Of a stretch of DNA of 64,000 nucleotides, positions 41,964 to 54,119 are shown one piece after another. The position numbers were made by a program, and so were the translations under genes. The DNA comes from Paratinospora sagittata (lineage: Eukaryota; Streptophyta; Magnoliopsida; Ranunculales; Menispermaceae): positions 12,706,501-12,770,500 of the forward strand of contig CM069607.1 in NCBI GenBank assembly GCA_035771175.1, in the 5' to 3' direction. The number at the start of each line of letters is the position of its first letter. Within the stretch, counting starts at the first letter, position 1. The notes beneath the pieces were generated by a model. The model worked only from the letters and a program-made list of their open reading frames with translations. It searched no databases and had not been told where the DNA came from.

Positions 41964-43835
41964 TTATCCTCTCTTCCAGCATGATCCCATCTTCAGTGAA
42001 TCTGATGAGTGCATATCAAAAAGGTTGAGTTGTTCCTTGGTCAATCCCAACTTTTCGAAGGTTGACCAGTAGATGATATCGGTCGAGCTCTCGTTGTCGA
42101 CCAGCATCCGGTGGACCTTGTAGTTGGCCACAGTCATGGCTACTACCAAGGCATTTGCATGTGGGCGGAGGACACCCTATGTTTCTTCCTCCGTGAAAGT
42201 GATTGCAAAGTCGCTTCGCTTCTGCTTTTCGGACATAAGCCGTCCTGGCTCGGTTCGATGTACTGATTAGATCTCCACCAAAGACGATTCTAATATCTCT
42301 AAATGGTTCGGTTTTGGCATCACCTCTCTTTTGGTTGGAGTCCTTGATGAATTCCCTCAGACGACCCTTGCGGATCAGTGTTTTGATCTTTTCCTTCAGG
42401 TCATAACACTGGTCGGTGTTATGACCATGGTCCCAGTGATACCGCAGTACTTCTTTTTATCTCTCAGTCTCGCTGGCATCTGCAGCTTCTTAGGCCAATG
42501 CACATAGTCTCTGTTCTAGATCTCTAGCAACACCTGTTCTCGGGATGTATTTAGATGTGTGTAGGTGGTGTGGACACTCTAGGGTGCTCTGTAGTTTCTC
42601 TGATCCCATGGCCAGAATTCGATCTCTTACCTCTATGGTAGTCTTCCTTTGGCTCATCTCGATCATCTCTTCTTTTCTTCCTGTTCTATTCTGAACTCTT
42701 AACAGGCTTCTCATCTACCCGTTTTGTCTCACTTCGTTCATCAACATTAATGGACTTCGTAGCCCGGCGTAGAAGTTCCTTGTAGGTCTGGGCCTTCTTC
42801 TTGCCCAAAGAGTAATAGAACTTGTCAGCTCAGAGGCCAGCTTAACAAGCGAGGAGAACAACATGGTCGTCAAGGTCTTCTACCTGTATTACTTTATCGT
42901 TGAACAGGTTTAGGTAATCCTTGAGGCTTTCTCCCAGCCTTTGTCTAACGGCCCAAAGGTTGTTCACTGATTTCTCCCGCTCTTCTTGTCCCACAAAGTG
43001 CTAAACGAACTTATGACAAAGGTGGCCTAAGCAATGAATGGATCCAAGTCGGATTCTTCGATACCACTTTCCATGTTGGTCCACTGAGGGTGATACGAAA
43101 ACTTTTGCACATTGTCGGGTCATCATGCCCCTTGAACTCCATCCATAACTTGTAGTTCTCAATTTGGTCCCTAGGGTCTCCTTTTTCATTGTACTTTCCA
43201 TCGTTTGCTATCTTGACGTTCTTCAGCAAAACAACTGAGAGGATCTTTTCCACGAACTGTGATGGGAGCACCTTGTACTCTTCATAGTGTTTGGCAAGGT
43301 TTCCTCTAGTTGGCCAGGTCGAGTCATTATGTCCAAATTTGGCAGAACTTTTGGATGTCGACCAAGTAGGGGTGCTTCTTCCCACATTGACCTTCTTCGC
43401 AAGTGCTGACCTGTGGTGGGAAGATGTCGAGCTTTGACTCCTTTTGGCATTCAACGAGTAGCACAAATCCTCGGCAGACAGGGGCTTGTGGTTAGAGCTC
43501 GGCCTACCGGGCTCCGAGCTGATCTCTTCTTCGAACTAACGCTTTGACACCTACTTTTTTCCTCCTTCCGGGGTTGGAGGTTGTGAAGTGGTCGATGGGG
43601 GAATACCTCCCTCAGTACTTGTTGCTCTAGCACTATCTGAGACATCTTCGCGATGTTCTTCTTGATAGCACTCAGTCGAGAAGTCTTCTGCTTTTAGACA
43701 GAGTTCTTTGGTTGGTTCTTAGGTGCTCTGCCCCTCTTATTCTGAAGTGCGTCGGGCGAGGCGGTTGGTTCCGCATCAATCAAGTGTTCTGCCTCTTGGC
43801 TCATTGTGACAAAACTGATTTAGGCTCAATTTTTT
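41964..43835 (-). pseudogene. Tat-like gag and protease fragment, disrupted
   Basis: Read on the minus strand. The gag core shows KILSVVLLKNVKIANDG, DQIENYKLWMEFKGHDD and CKSFRITLSGPTWKW (about 43265-43060), then in another frame EEREKSVNNL and FNDKVIQVEDLDDHVV. Lower down a region with ECYDLKEKIKTLIR character is broken (about 42330-42420). The protease is at 42149-41964: KVHRMLVDNESSTDIIYW then FEKLGLTKEQLNLF, where the normal Gly of DNGSS is Glu. Similarity to the gag at 17448-19231 is strong, so both are from the same lineage. Everything downstream of the protease is missing. Confidence 0.82.
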
Positions 43836-43836
43836 T

Positions 43837-43855
43837 CCCCACAGACCGCGCCAAA
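43837..43855 (-). other. Primer binding site of the Tat-like element
   Basis: On the minus strand TTTGGCGCGGTCTGTGGGG follows the LTR end at 43856. It is close to the plant Tat consensus, and to the more decayed site at 17395. Confidence 0.75.
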
Positions 43856-44379
43856 TGTTGGTGCAAGATTTAACCAACACTAATGAGTAACAAGGTGGAA
43901 GGAACGTGTTGAGCTGGGACCCGCCTAGGTGGTGACACCCTGCTCGAGACCTCAAACCTGAAAAAGAAAGAGAAAGGGAAGAATAGGCTATCGTAAGGAA
44001 CACTGGTGTGGTGCCGACCAAATACCCTCCAATGTCTAAGTTAGTTTCGAGCTAAGTCGAGTACTAATATCACTTTTACTGGAGTAGCAAATGACTTACT
44101 TAACCAATGAGGGATTAAGGAGTATTTGTAGAGGTTGGGGTCTTTGGCCATAATTGGTAAGTAGACGTGTCGCCGTAATAATCGTGTAGAATCCCGAAGA
44201 TCACGCAATGTATCCTGTGAGATCCGAGTCGGCTAATTATCCACGGCTTTCCTTAAAAAGAGCTCGATATCTCGAGCTCAGGGGACTTATCTTTTGTGTG
44301 ATGTTGCTTTGTAGTATTGTCGCATCAGCTCGGTAGGTCCGAGTTGATTCACTTCATGGCCTCTATGGTGAGGTTGTTT
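43856..44379 (-). repeat. Partial LTR of the Tat-like element
   Basis: Plus-strand start TGTTGGTGCAAGATTTAACC; the complement of this is the U5 end next to the PBS. The LTR contains the conserved GGCTATCGTAAGGAACACTG block at 43986. Sequence of the family continues to 44379, where a solo chromovirus LTR is inserted; the other LTR end is not identified. Confidence 0.75.
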
Positions 44380-44717
44380 TGTAACACCCCGTAGTTTTAA
44401 TTAAATACATGCGTTGAATTACGCGTATATCGAGATGTATAATATACGTATTTTATACGTAGGAGCCAAATATACGCGTGTATGATTAGTAAATAAATAA
44501 AATTATGAAATGAAGATGATACATATGGGATCATCCAATATGAGTGCTTACAAGTTAAAAAATGGAGTTAAATTAAATTGATTAATTTATGGGGTTGGTT
44601 AATTAAATATGCGGATTGGAGTATAATTTAATGACTTAATGAGTAGTATGATTTAATGAATGAAAGTTAAATATTAAAAATGGGGAAGGTGCTTTATTAA
44701 GTTAGATGAGGTGCATG

Positions 44718-44863
44718 AGATCATTTTATATATACACTTATCATCTCATTTCAACCTCTCACCAACGTCCAAAAAATAAAAGAAGAGAAAGATCATTTTA
44801 TATATACACTTATCAACTCATTTCAACCTCTCACTCTCCAACGTGTAAAAAAAATAAAAATAA
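44718..44863 (+). repeat. 73-bp tandem duplication in the solo LTR
   Basis: GATCATTTTATATATACACT begins at 44718 and 44791 and both copies continue into TCATTTCAACCTCTCAC. It overlaps a TATATATACAC sequence that could be the LTR core promoter, so the promoter may be doubled. Confidence 0.8.
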
Positions 44864-46725
44864 AAAGAAGTTGCAGAGAAGAAAGAACGGAGAAGAAGGA
44901 AGAGGAAAAGGACGGAGAAACGCGAGATTCGCGTCAAATCGGGACTCGCGATAAGTGATTTTCACTTTAGTTCGTCGTAAAATTGATCTTTAACTAGTGT
45001 ATGACGATTCTATCAGAGTGATTTTAGTTATGGGAGCCGTTTTACAGTATTTTCAAAATTGGGATTTTTACCCAACTTGGATGAAAATTTGTTTGAAATG
45101 TGAAAAAACACTCCCTAGACTGTAGGAGCCCCGAATATGTGGTTCGATTTCATTTATTTGTTCATTTGAAAGTTTTATAGCCGCTGGAAGTTTGTTGGAA
45201 GTTAAAGTTTATATTGGAGACCTTTCGAATCATATTAAAACCCGATAAAACTCCAGTTTAAGGCTATAGAATGGTAGAATGAACTGTTGCGAGTCCATCG
45301 ATGCTAATTTCATGATTTTTGGAGACCGTTTGACAATTTTAGTAAAAAATTTCATGTTTCCTATGAACAGTGATGTGAATAGTGATGTGAATAGTACTGT
45401 GATCATATCCAGTAAATAAAATGGAATTAGAATCCAATAAAATTCCGGTTTGAGTTCATAGAATCATAGATAACTGAATTTCGGACGTTTCGTTGTTAAG
45501 ATCATGATTTTTGGATATGCTTTGATATTTTTAGTAGCTTAATATATGATTTTTGTGAGTAAAATTGACTTTGGATGCCTCCGCGAACGTGTAAAATCTT
45601 AGTAAAATACTTGTTGAAGGTAGTAGAATGGTAATATGACGGCTTTTACACGTGTCGATGTAGACAGAATAATTTTAGGAATGTTCTACATTTTTAATAA
45701 AATTGATATATGTTACAGGAGAAAAATAAAACTGAGAACTAGTGAAAATATGAATTGAAAATCTATTTTTACTGTTCTTTCTTGTGGAAATATCTAGATT
45801 GACCACAGAAACGAGATAGTAGTTTCTTCAACTGCTTATGAGTTCTAAATTGAGTTGGAATTTAAAGTCACAGAATGTGTATAATATTTTTAAGGTTGAT
45901 CTTTATTATTGGTGATTTGAAGTGAGTTGAAAAATTAAATATAAAATTGAATTATGGAGTGGTTGTGACAGGTTGAATTAGTTTGATTTAAATTGGAGCT
46001 GGACTTGAAAGCGACGTGATTGTAATTAAGTTGAAAAGTCATGTACTGTGAGTATATTTTCTTGATTTTGGTTCTTGTATGACATTTTATTTATATGAAA
46101 TGTTTAACTGTAAACATGTTATATACGTCAATGCATTGTATTTTATTGATCATTCAAAATAATTTTGGCATTTGGAGTATGCGAGACGTGCGAAGGCAGA
46201 TCGCATATGTTGTCATTTCGTTAGGAATTAGACCTGGATGAGTGTATGCGTAACCTCATTGTCAGTAGGTCTGTCGTAACAAAGATTGGAGATCCTTGAA
46301 ATGACTGTGAATTGGGTAATGAGAGGTTGTGGCTACCTTGTAACGACCATACAAGGGTTAGACCAGCTCTCTTGCCTTGAAGGAGGGAGATTGTGGATTT
46401 CGTGGAAAGGGATGCATTGTTTTCTTGAAAACTCATGAAATTTATGTTGTTGACATGTAAAATATATTCGTTGAATGATGCATGTGTTTAATAATTGTTT
46501 GAAAGGAGTTTAAATGTCATATTTCCCTAAATGCATATAATTGTCATATCAAGAAATATATTCACTGAGTTGTGGTTTGCTCACTCCATTTCCTTCAATA
46601 TTTCAGGTACAGAGTTAAAAGGAAAAGTACGAGAGTAGATACGTGTCTTATTTTGTTAATGTACGTGTATGCGAAGGAAATAGATTATATTTACTTTATT
46701 TTCAAATGAATATATATATCACATC

Positions 46726-46727
<2 letters not shown>

Positions 46728-46755
<28 letters not shown>
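46728..46755 (+). repeat. TA microsatellite inside the solo LTR
   Basis: An uninterrupted TA run within the solo LTR. Confidence 0.85.
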
Positions 46756-46756
<1 letters not shown>

Positions 46757-47114
46757 ATCACATAGATGGGTTGTACATGGATTTTGATTTGATATTTTGG
46801 GTTATACTATGCTTGTGATGATGACATGAGATGAAGATATATTTATCAAGTGAGAATTTAATTTGTGGAATGAATGGAATGAATGAGATGATTATCTATA
46901 TATATATTTGATTTAATTTGTGGTATATCAGGAAAAAATGTGAATTGTCCATTTTATAGGGAGGTGTTGTCAAAATTTTTGAAAATTTTTGGAAGTATTG
47001 TGAATGTCTGTTGAGACTGACAATGAATTGTATACTGTATATGGGTATGTATAATGTATAATATATTGTGTCGATCATGACGTCAGCCTACGTCAGGGGC
47101 GTCGTGACATGTTT

Positions 47115-48036
47115 GGTGTTGCATGAACTTTATTTTTTAAAAGTTATGGTAGTTGTGGATGATTTAGGGTTTCAGAGAGTTCTCTCTTAAATTAATAAAA
47201 TAATAAACCTTAAAATCTTGGTAACGAGCAGTCCTTATATTTTTGAAATCAAGTTGATATAAATCAATAACTAGTAATGTTCACTTAAAAAGTTGAGTGG
47301 CACCCGACGGGAGTTATAAATATATTATAAATTCAATAATGTACTTGTGTGCATACTTATTATTTTATACATTTCTCTGTTTATTATTCTAAAGTAAAAT
47401 TAATAATCATGAAATAAGTACTTCATACAGTACTTTAATTCATTTTAGTACGAGGAGTGCTAAAATAATTTATGATATATATTTAAATCTATACCATGCT
47501 GATATAGGAATACACTACGTCATTAAAAAAAAAAAAATTTATTTATCATATATCATATCAGTATGAGTATAGTTTTAAATATAATTTTTAAATCGTAAAA
47601 ATATTTCTATTTTTATATATATAAACTTTTGTTATTTTATGTAGAAAAGCAAAACGCATAATGGTTATCTTTAAAAAAAAAATAAAAAATAAAAAAATCT
47701 TTCTTATAGTGTTTCCAAGAAAAAATTGACACAATCAATTATTTCACAAATTGAGTCAAAGGAAATCTAGAAAGAAAGAAGGAAAATTACTACTATGTAT
47801 GACTAATGATGAGAGGACTCAAAAAAAAATCCTCAAACCAATACAAAAGATGGAGATTGACCAGACCATCAGTCACAACAATAATAAGGGAACCTAGGAA
47901 TTGACAGCAAACTTTTTGTGCTTGTAGCCAAATCATCAGTCAAATATTAATGATTTGACTCATAGATGTTGTTTTCTAATCGCTATCTCTCTCCATCTTT
48001 CCCCCTCATACGGGATATTATAACACCATAGCCTTC
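47115..48036. other. Spacer with a small inverted repeat
   Basis: No gene. ATTTAAATCTATACCATGCTGATATA near 47485-47508 (left arm, written here only as a position guide: ATTTAAATCTATACC) pairs with the complement of about 47548-47580 (ATTTAAAACTATACTCAT). The arms are about 30 bp around an A tract. It may be a tiny hairpin element. Confidence 0.5.
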
Positions 48037-49544
48037 TCAATAAGATTGTCTCACAGAACAAGCAACGGCTTGTGCCCAATGCCTCAACTTTGTCTTCACT
48101 TGCTGCGGATCATCTCCTGCATGGACACACACATTGTAATTGATAAGAAAGAAGACAGCATTAGGATCACTTTTATTTCTTTTCAACAAATTAAATGCAT
48201 GACTTTTTTCTTTTTATTTTTAGAGTAGAATTACATTTACATTCAAAGTGAAAATTTATATTGTACATCAATTTCATACATCATTAAATTATTTTGAATC
48301 AGGTATGAATACATCATTCGAGTCAATTCAATAATTTATAAAAATAACATACACATTAGATGTATTCTTTGGATGTCACCTTAGTATTTTCCTATTCTTT
48401 TATTAGTTTATTATATTACAATAAATGCCTTCATTAAAATTAAGAAATATTTGATCATATTATACATATACATAAAATAACTTAGATATACAAATTTCAA
48501 AATACCAAGTATATCTATTATTTTATTATAGGAGTGATTTCATAAACCTCGAGGTCAAAAATCATTTTTTTCCTTCCTTACCAAAAAAATAAGAAAAAAA
48601 AACTCACAATGCCTTTATATAATAACCGAAATTCTATACATTGAAATTATCGTTACAATTATTTCTTTCATATCATTCATAGATATATTGCTAATTGTGA
48701 ATTTATTTTAAAAGGCCATTTATTTATAATATATAGAACGTATATATATATAAGTTTAATTAGTTTCATAAACTAACTCAATTTACAAGTATAGTTAATT
48801 CTACAAACTCAAGGAGTTTAATTCAGACTAATTTAGTTTGTCATTGGCATGTAACTTCTATAATAAAATGTTAACCTAACATTTTCTAACGTAAAAACGT
48901 ATTAAAAAAAACATGGTTATAGTTTGAATAAATAAAATAAAATAAAATAAAGTTTCATTATATATACCAGGGTTGCAAATCTTCCAAGAGTCAGAATCAC
49001 TCCTAGGGCTACCGAACCCGGAAGATCGTTGACCTGAAGATGATCCACTTGGGGTCGACACAGGACTAGGAGAAAGCTGACGATTCACTGCAAAATACAA
49101 ATCTAATGCGGGCAAAGTATGACAAAGCTCTTGCCCATGCTCCTCATTAAACCCAAACCCTAGCTCAATGCAACCTCTCAACTCGTTAAGGTCCTCATCC
49201 GTTGGCTCCTTCAACACTCCTTGATGATCTTCTGGATCACCGTGATCTCCATACCCATTCTTCCTTCTCTCTTGTCTAAGTATTTGTCGTCGACGCTTCT
49301 CCCACGCAGCTTCTCTCGTCGTTTCCAACATCGAAAGCTGTTTCGTCAACCTCTTTCGGTTTTTGAGGGCCATTGGTGCACCCATTAGCACCAATCGTTG
49401 TAGCTCGTCGTTGTGAGAATGATGATGGTGAGTTTGTGGATTAATATTACCTGCTCCGAGATCGAAGGAGGAAGATCGTAGATGGTGGTGATCTGCGAGT
49501 TTAGCCAGTTCGGCCGGCTGCTCATGCTGAGGCCGGCTGCTCAT
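48037..49544 (-). CDS. DUF1685 family protein, two exons
   Basis: A plant protein of unknown function with the DUF1685 domain. Exon 1 contains LTKQLSMLETTREAAWEKRR, the domain core EPTDEDLNELRGCIELGFGF and TLPALDLYFAVNRQ, a Ser/Pro/Gly-rich linker (PSPVSTPSGSSSGQRSS), and DSWKICNPG. It ends at 48968 with a GT donor (CCTG/GTATAT). Exon 2 (48116-48037) follows an AG acceptor (CCATGCAG/GAG) and adds DDPQQVKTKLRHWAQAVACS and VRQSY before TGA. This is the usual DUF1685 ending. The intron is 851 bp. The frame is open upstream to a GTG at 49808. In-frame ATGs are 49769 (293 residues) and 49544 (218 residues). I prefer 49544 because a TTTAAAT box and leader-like sequence lie near 49710 and the peptide before 49544 looks less coding-like. 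The His-rich N-terminus suggests a soluble protein; localisation is unknown. Confidence 0.85.
48117..48967 (-). other. Intron of the DUF1685 gene
   Basis: GT at 48967-48966 and AG at 48118-48117 on the minus strand; joining the exons keeps the frame and yields the family-typical C-terminus. The intron is AT-rich. Confidence 0.85.
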
Positions 49545-49809
49545 GTTGAGGCCGCCGTCGGTGGTGGTGGTGGTGGAAACGCTGGTTGGCCGTTTTGAGG
49601 GGTTAGGATGATGACGGAGGAGGAGGAGAGGTAGGGTTGGGCGGAGTCCGACGAACGTCAAGTTCTTCGTTTCGTCCCCGCCCGACCGACAAAGGCCAAT
49701 GTAGTTGTTAGAGAATTTAAAGAAAAGGGGGTTGTGACAACGTAGGGTTAATACGGCGGACGCGCCCATCCATTGGTTTAAGAGGCATTTCCTTGCGTTC
49801 TTTACCACC

Positions 49810-52800
49810 CATTTCTAACGTCATTTAATTTACTTTTCCGGTGATGTAAAAATAAAAAAATTTCCTGCCTAATTTTTATAGAGATGCAAGCACTCCACGT
49901 ACTAATTTTATGGACAATTGGATATTTTTCTTTTTGGTTTTCCACATAGGCGAAACTAATCCCCGTACGAGTACTGCAGGGGCATTGGACGGCTCTTTTC
50001 AAGTGGTCGCAATTAAGGTGGATACGAGTTTCGATCATGAGACTTTCACCCCTCAACAATCTTTAGCACGGACCCCGACCATCTGTACTACACCACGTTG
50101 GGTTATTGTGTTTCATTTGTATCGATTAAGTATGATCCCATATATTTTTTTATTATATATAAAGATATTGTGTGCACATATATATTTCACATTATTGTTA
50201 CTACCTAAATTATAAAGTTTAATTTTTTGACTTTTATTAATAGTGTCAATAGTTAGTATATTCATTTTAAATAGTAATAAGTGTTGCCCATTATTCTAAG
50301 GGACCATTAACAATCTAACAAAAACATATAATACTAACAAGAGAATTATGCACGTTTGCAAAAATAAAAAAATAACAAGAGAATTATAATATACCGATCT
50401 TTGCACATGATGAGGAAAGAATATTCTACGACTTAAACTTCTGAGATTCTTATCAATCTTCACTTCCATTTATGTTAAAAAAAAATAAAATAAATTTCAT
50501 GGTTATAAGAATTAATAGTATTATATACGTAATGATCACCGTATCCATGTAACTTCATAAGTTATTCTAAATGTAATATTGTTTTCTCAAAATCAGATTG
50601 TATTATTCATTCGTATAACCTTATAACTTTCATCTTCTTTTTTTGTATATATATATATAACCATATAACTTACACCATTAGAATAACATATATCTAAACC
50701 ATCATGCATAAATAATTTTGCTTCAAGAAATAGACAAATTGTATACTTTGTCAATTATAATTTTTCAAAGTTTTCATTTTGAATAAAATTCTATCACAAA
50801 TATGTTTATTTTCATCTCACTTTTTTTTTGGGTAAATTCAATTAATGGTTAGATCGAGTTACATATATATAATTCAAGTAACCTTATTCTTATACTTGGG
50901 TGTGATTGGTAGGCTTGATTGATCCTTCATTTAATGGACCTGAAACTTGTAAAAATAATAACTATATATAAAATACCATTATAAATAGTAATTAGAGTAC
51001 CCTTTTATTTGTTAGGTTTTTAATTGTGATTAGTAGTGTAAGTTATCATGTTTACAGTAATCTTATGTATTTTTGGTTGAACTAATTCCAAACCAAATTT
51101 GCTTCAAGATTATAACCTTGTATTATGTGTCAAAAACCCTGTTTTAAACTTCAAGTATCTTGGCTGGCATAAAATTTTAACTATCTCAGCTAATTTGAAA
51201 TGATCGAGATCCTGATAAGCTTCAATTGATTCCCTACTGCTAGAATCACACTAAACCTATTTAATAATGGAAGTGCTTATGAATAATCATATTTGTTTCT
51301 ACACATTGACAAAATATATTACATTATATTATTTGAAGTGATGACAACTTATGTAACAAAAAATATATAATTAGTTATATTCATTTCCATATATATACGT
51401 AACCAAAACTATCCTCCTAAATATTTACATCATCTATTATGTGAATAACGGGACAAGACTCTCCACGAATCCTCACGCTAACCTATTTCCCTTATGTATG
51501 CTAGATGCGGACTTAAAAATAACGGGAATAGAGTGAGTAATACTTAGTGAATAGATTTTAAATAATTTTAATTTATACATCAATTTAAAAAATTGATTTA
51601 TTAGTCCAAAATTAATAGAACTATTTTTCCCTCAAAAAAAAATTATTTTTAATATTTTAGAAAATAAAATAAAATTAACCTTTAATTTAATTTTAATAAA
51701 ATAATAAAGTTTAATTTAATAATACTAATAATACAAAAAATATTTTAATTTAAAATTCATCTAAAATTAATTTTAATAATTTAATAATACAATTTTAAAA
51801 AATATTAATTATTTTATTAAAATTAATTTCTTTAATTTAATAATGCAAAATCTTTGGTAATATTAATCATTTTAACAATCGCAAGTACCAATTATTTTAA
51901 TAATAGAAAATGTTTAAAAACATTAATTATTTAAATAAAAATATGAAATTTTTTAAGAAATTTGTATAATGTTAAATTGCATTTTGGGTCAATTATAATA
52001 TTTTAATAATAATAATTAATCTTAAAAAATAATTTTAGACTATGTTATAAAAAACTTTAAATTAAAAATTATTACTATAATAAATAAAATTATTTATTAT
52101 TAAACTTATTAAGTTATATAATAATACTGGTGGGTGTACGTGTGCGTTGCGCTTGAATATTTAAAGCTTAATGTGTTTGTAAGTAAATGTGTAGGTTTAA
52201 ACGATTTGTTTTATCACTTTAATTAGCATTAAAATTGTTAATACAATTGTTTTTCACACAGCAAAAAAGGAAAAAAATAGTTTTAATTTAACCAAAACTT
52301 TAAAAAATATTAATCGTTTAACGTGCATTAAAAAATATATTTTTTAAAGTCAATGCACTAATTATATTAGATTCTATAATTAATAATATTCGAAATTAAA
52401 TATTGTTTAAAAAAGAGAAAATGAATAAAATTAAAGTAAATTCTATAATTAATACTGTTCGAAATGAAATTAGATTAATGAAAATTAAGACCACTAAATG
52501 TCAGTAATCGGTCGTTTCTTTTTTTTTTTTTAGTAATTTAACTATATTTTAAAATAGAAAATAATCGCAATATTTTAGAAGTGAGAAATAAATAAAATTC
52601 AAGGAGATTATATAATTAATACTATTGGATAAAATTAGAAGAATTCAAAGAAATTATTAAATTTGAAAAATCACAACAATAAAAATAGAGATTAGAAGAA
52701 TTAAAATAATTACAGTGTCGAAGAAGTGGAGAAATTAAACATTATTATGCTTTTATCAATTTCTTGAATTCCTATGAATTGACTAAGAAGTATTAGTCAA

Positions 52801-53339
52801 AAGTAATGCGATGCAATATCTAAAAATATGAAAAAGAGAGAGGAAAACCAAAGAGCATGATCCCTTCGACAACACTCACTCCCTACTTTCAATTTTACCA
52901 ATAGTTATTTTATTTACAAGATCTTTTACTTAAGGGGAAATTTAATGCAGCTTCATTGAATACTACTTTCTTTAATTTTTATTATTATTTTTATTTTAAA
53001 TAGAAGTATGAGAAATATAGTAAGATGAGGTTTTTAGTGTCCGAAGATACACCAGTGATGACACACAATGTTTTGTCATACGCAGAGAGTCTCGTGTTAG
53101 CTACCTTTAGTTGTCACTACTCTATTATTGGGAGGTCAACTTGGTATCCCAAGCTCATCCTTTGTGGGTATCTCTTCAAAAGTCTTGTTTCAGTATCAAG
53201 GACGATAGGTTAGCTCATACTGTGTCAGATCAACTCAGACAATATCAAGTCAACCTGGCCGAGCTAACATCTTCTCCGAATTATGTACCGCTTCTAAATT
53301 GAGACTGAAACTTGTCATAAGCTCGGTATGTCGAGTAAC
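49810..53339. other. AT-rich spacer, no gene seen
   Basis: The short frames at 49802-50215 lack family resemblance. 51540-52110 is extremely AT-rich (mostly A/T with TTTAATTTTAATAA-type strings). GTGTACGTGTGCGTTGCGCT at about 52135 is a GC-rich exception. The GC-richer stretch 53025-53330, with CCGAGCTAACATCTTC, may be the edge of retrotransposon DNA. Nothing else supportable. Confidence 0.55.
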
Positions 53340-53630
53340 TGTCTTTTGCAAATCTTAGGTTGCTCGTTCACATCAACTGATGACATCCAACTCATCTTGT
53401 AGTTGCGAGCTCATGGTCCAACATGACAATCTAACTCATCCTGTGACGAGCTCATCATGTCAAGCTCATCGTCCAACATGACTATCCAGCTTATCTTGTG
53501 GCCAGGCTTAACGTGTCGAGCTCATGATTCAACATGATCATCTAGCTAATCTTGTTTTCATCACGTCAAGGTCATGGACCAACATAACCATCTAACTCAT
53601 TTTGTAGCCGAGCTCATAGTCCAACAATAT
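53340..53630 (+). repeat. Degenerate tandem repeats, Tat-like
   Basis: GGTCCAACATGACAATCTAACTC-type units recur at about 53415, 53470, 53526, 53576 and 53620 (period 44-56 bp), with GAGCTCAT spacers. The base composition (GAGCTC, CCGAGC) resembles the 3' tandem repeats and LTRs of the Tat elements here, so this is probably a retrotransposon remnant. No coding part is present. Confidence 0.65.
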
Positions 53631-54110
53631 TATTTAATAATATTAATTTATTTTAATATTATTGAATTATTTCAAAATAGTTTTTTAACGATATTAATTA
53701 TTTTGAATAATAATAATATTAAACTATATAATAATAATAACTTTAAAAAAGATTTATGATATTAAATTACTTTCTCATGGTAACCTCGATGAAAATCCAA
53801 CTTTTTCAGAAATTATTTTTCCACCTTAAAAAAAACTTTAAAATGAAACAAACTTGAAAATCTCCAATTTTTCATTCCCACCCCCATATTATTCCATACC
53901 AACTAATACCTAAGTTTGCCTTTGCGGGGCTGAACAAGGCAAACGAAAGATAATTTTTTAAAATATTAAATATTAAAAAATATTTTTAAATTTAATTTTA
54001 AGATCTATGAAAGAAACAAAAAAGTTATTTTATTTGGCATATTTGGGAGGACAGTAATAGCCACTTTTGTGGTAAAAAATTGGTGAAAAACCAAAACGTA
54101 AATACTAGCA
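53631..54110. other. AT-rich spacer, no gene seen
   Basis: No ORF or repeat of note. Confidence 0.5.
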
Positions 54111-54119
54111 TTTTAGAAA

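Larger units (their letters stand above)
33128..44379 (-). mobile_element. Broken Tat-like Ty3/gypsy element, interrupted by a chromovirus
   Basis: Reading on the minus strand: part of an LTR (44379-43856), a PBS (43855-43837), gag and protease (about 43830-41964), then after a large interruption integrase (34337-33150). All pieces have the same orientation and the same family character as the element at 16523. RT and both RNase H regions are missing. The interruption contains a chromovirus in the same orientation (34351-40858) and microsatellites (40859-41950). The simplest reading is one old Tat-like insertion hit by a later chromovirus insertion plus deletions. It could also be two separate Tat fragments. 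Confidence 0.6.
44380..47109 (+). mobile_element. Solo LTR of a chromovirus (Tekay/Del-like)
   Basis: Starts TGTAACACCCCGTAG and ends GGGGCGTCGTGACA, with imperfect inverted ends. A perfect 5-bp target duplication TGTTT lies at 44375-44379 and 47110-47114, which fixes both edges. There is no internal region, so it arose by recombination between two LTRs. The length of 2730 bp fits long plant chromovirus LTRs. It is distinct from the 1290-bp LTR at 34351. Confidence 0.9.

Noticed and set aside
49802..50059. Minus-strand frame upstream of the DUF1685 gene as its first exon
   Set aside because: No convincing donor and acceptor pair joins it in frame to the DUF1685 exon, and the composition is not protein-like.
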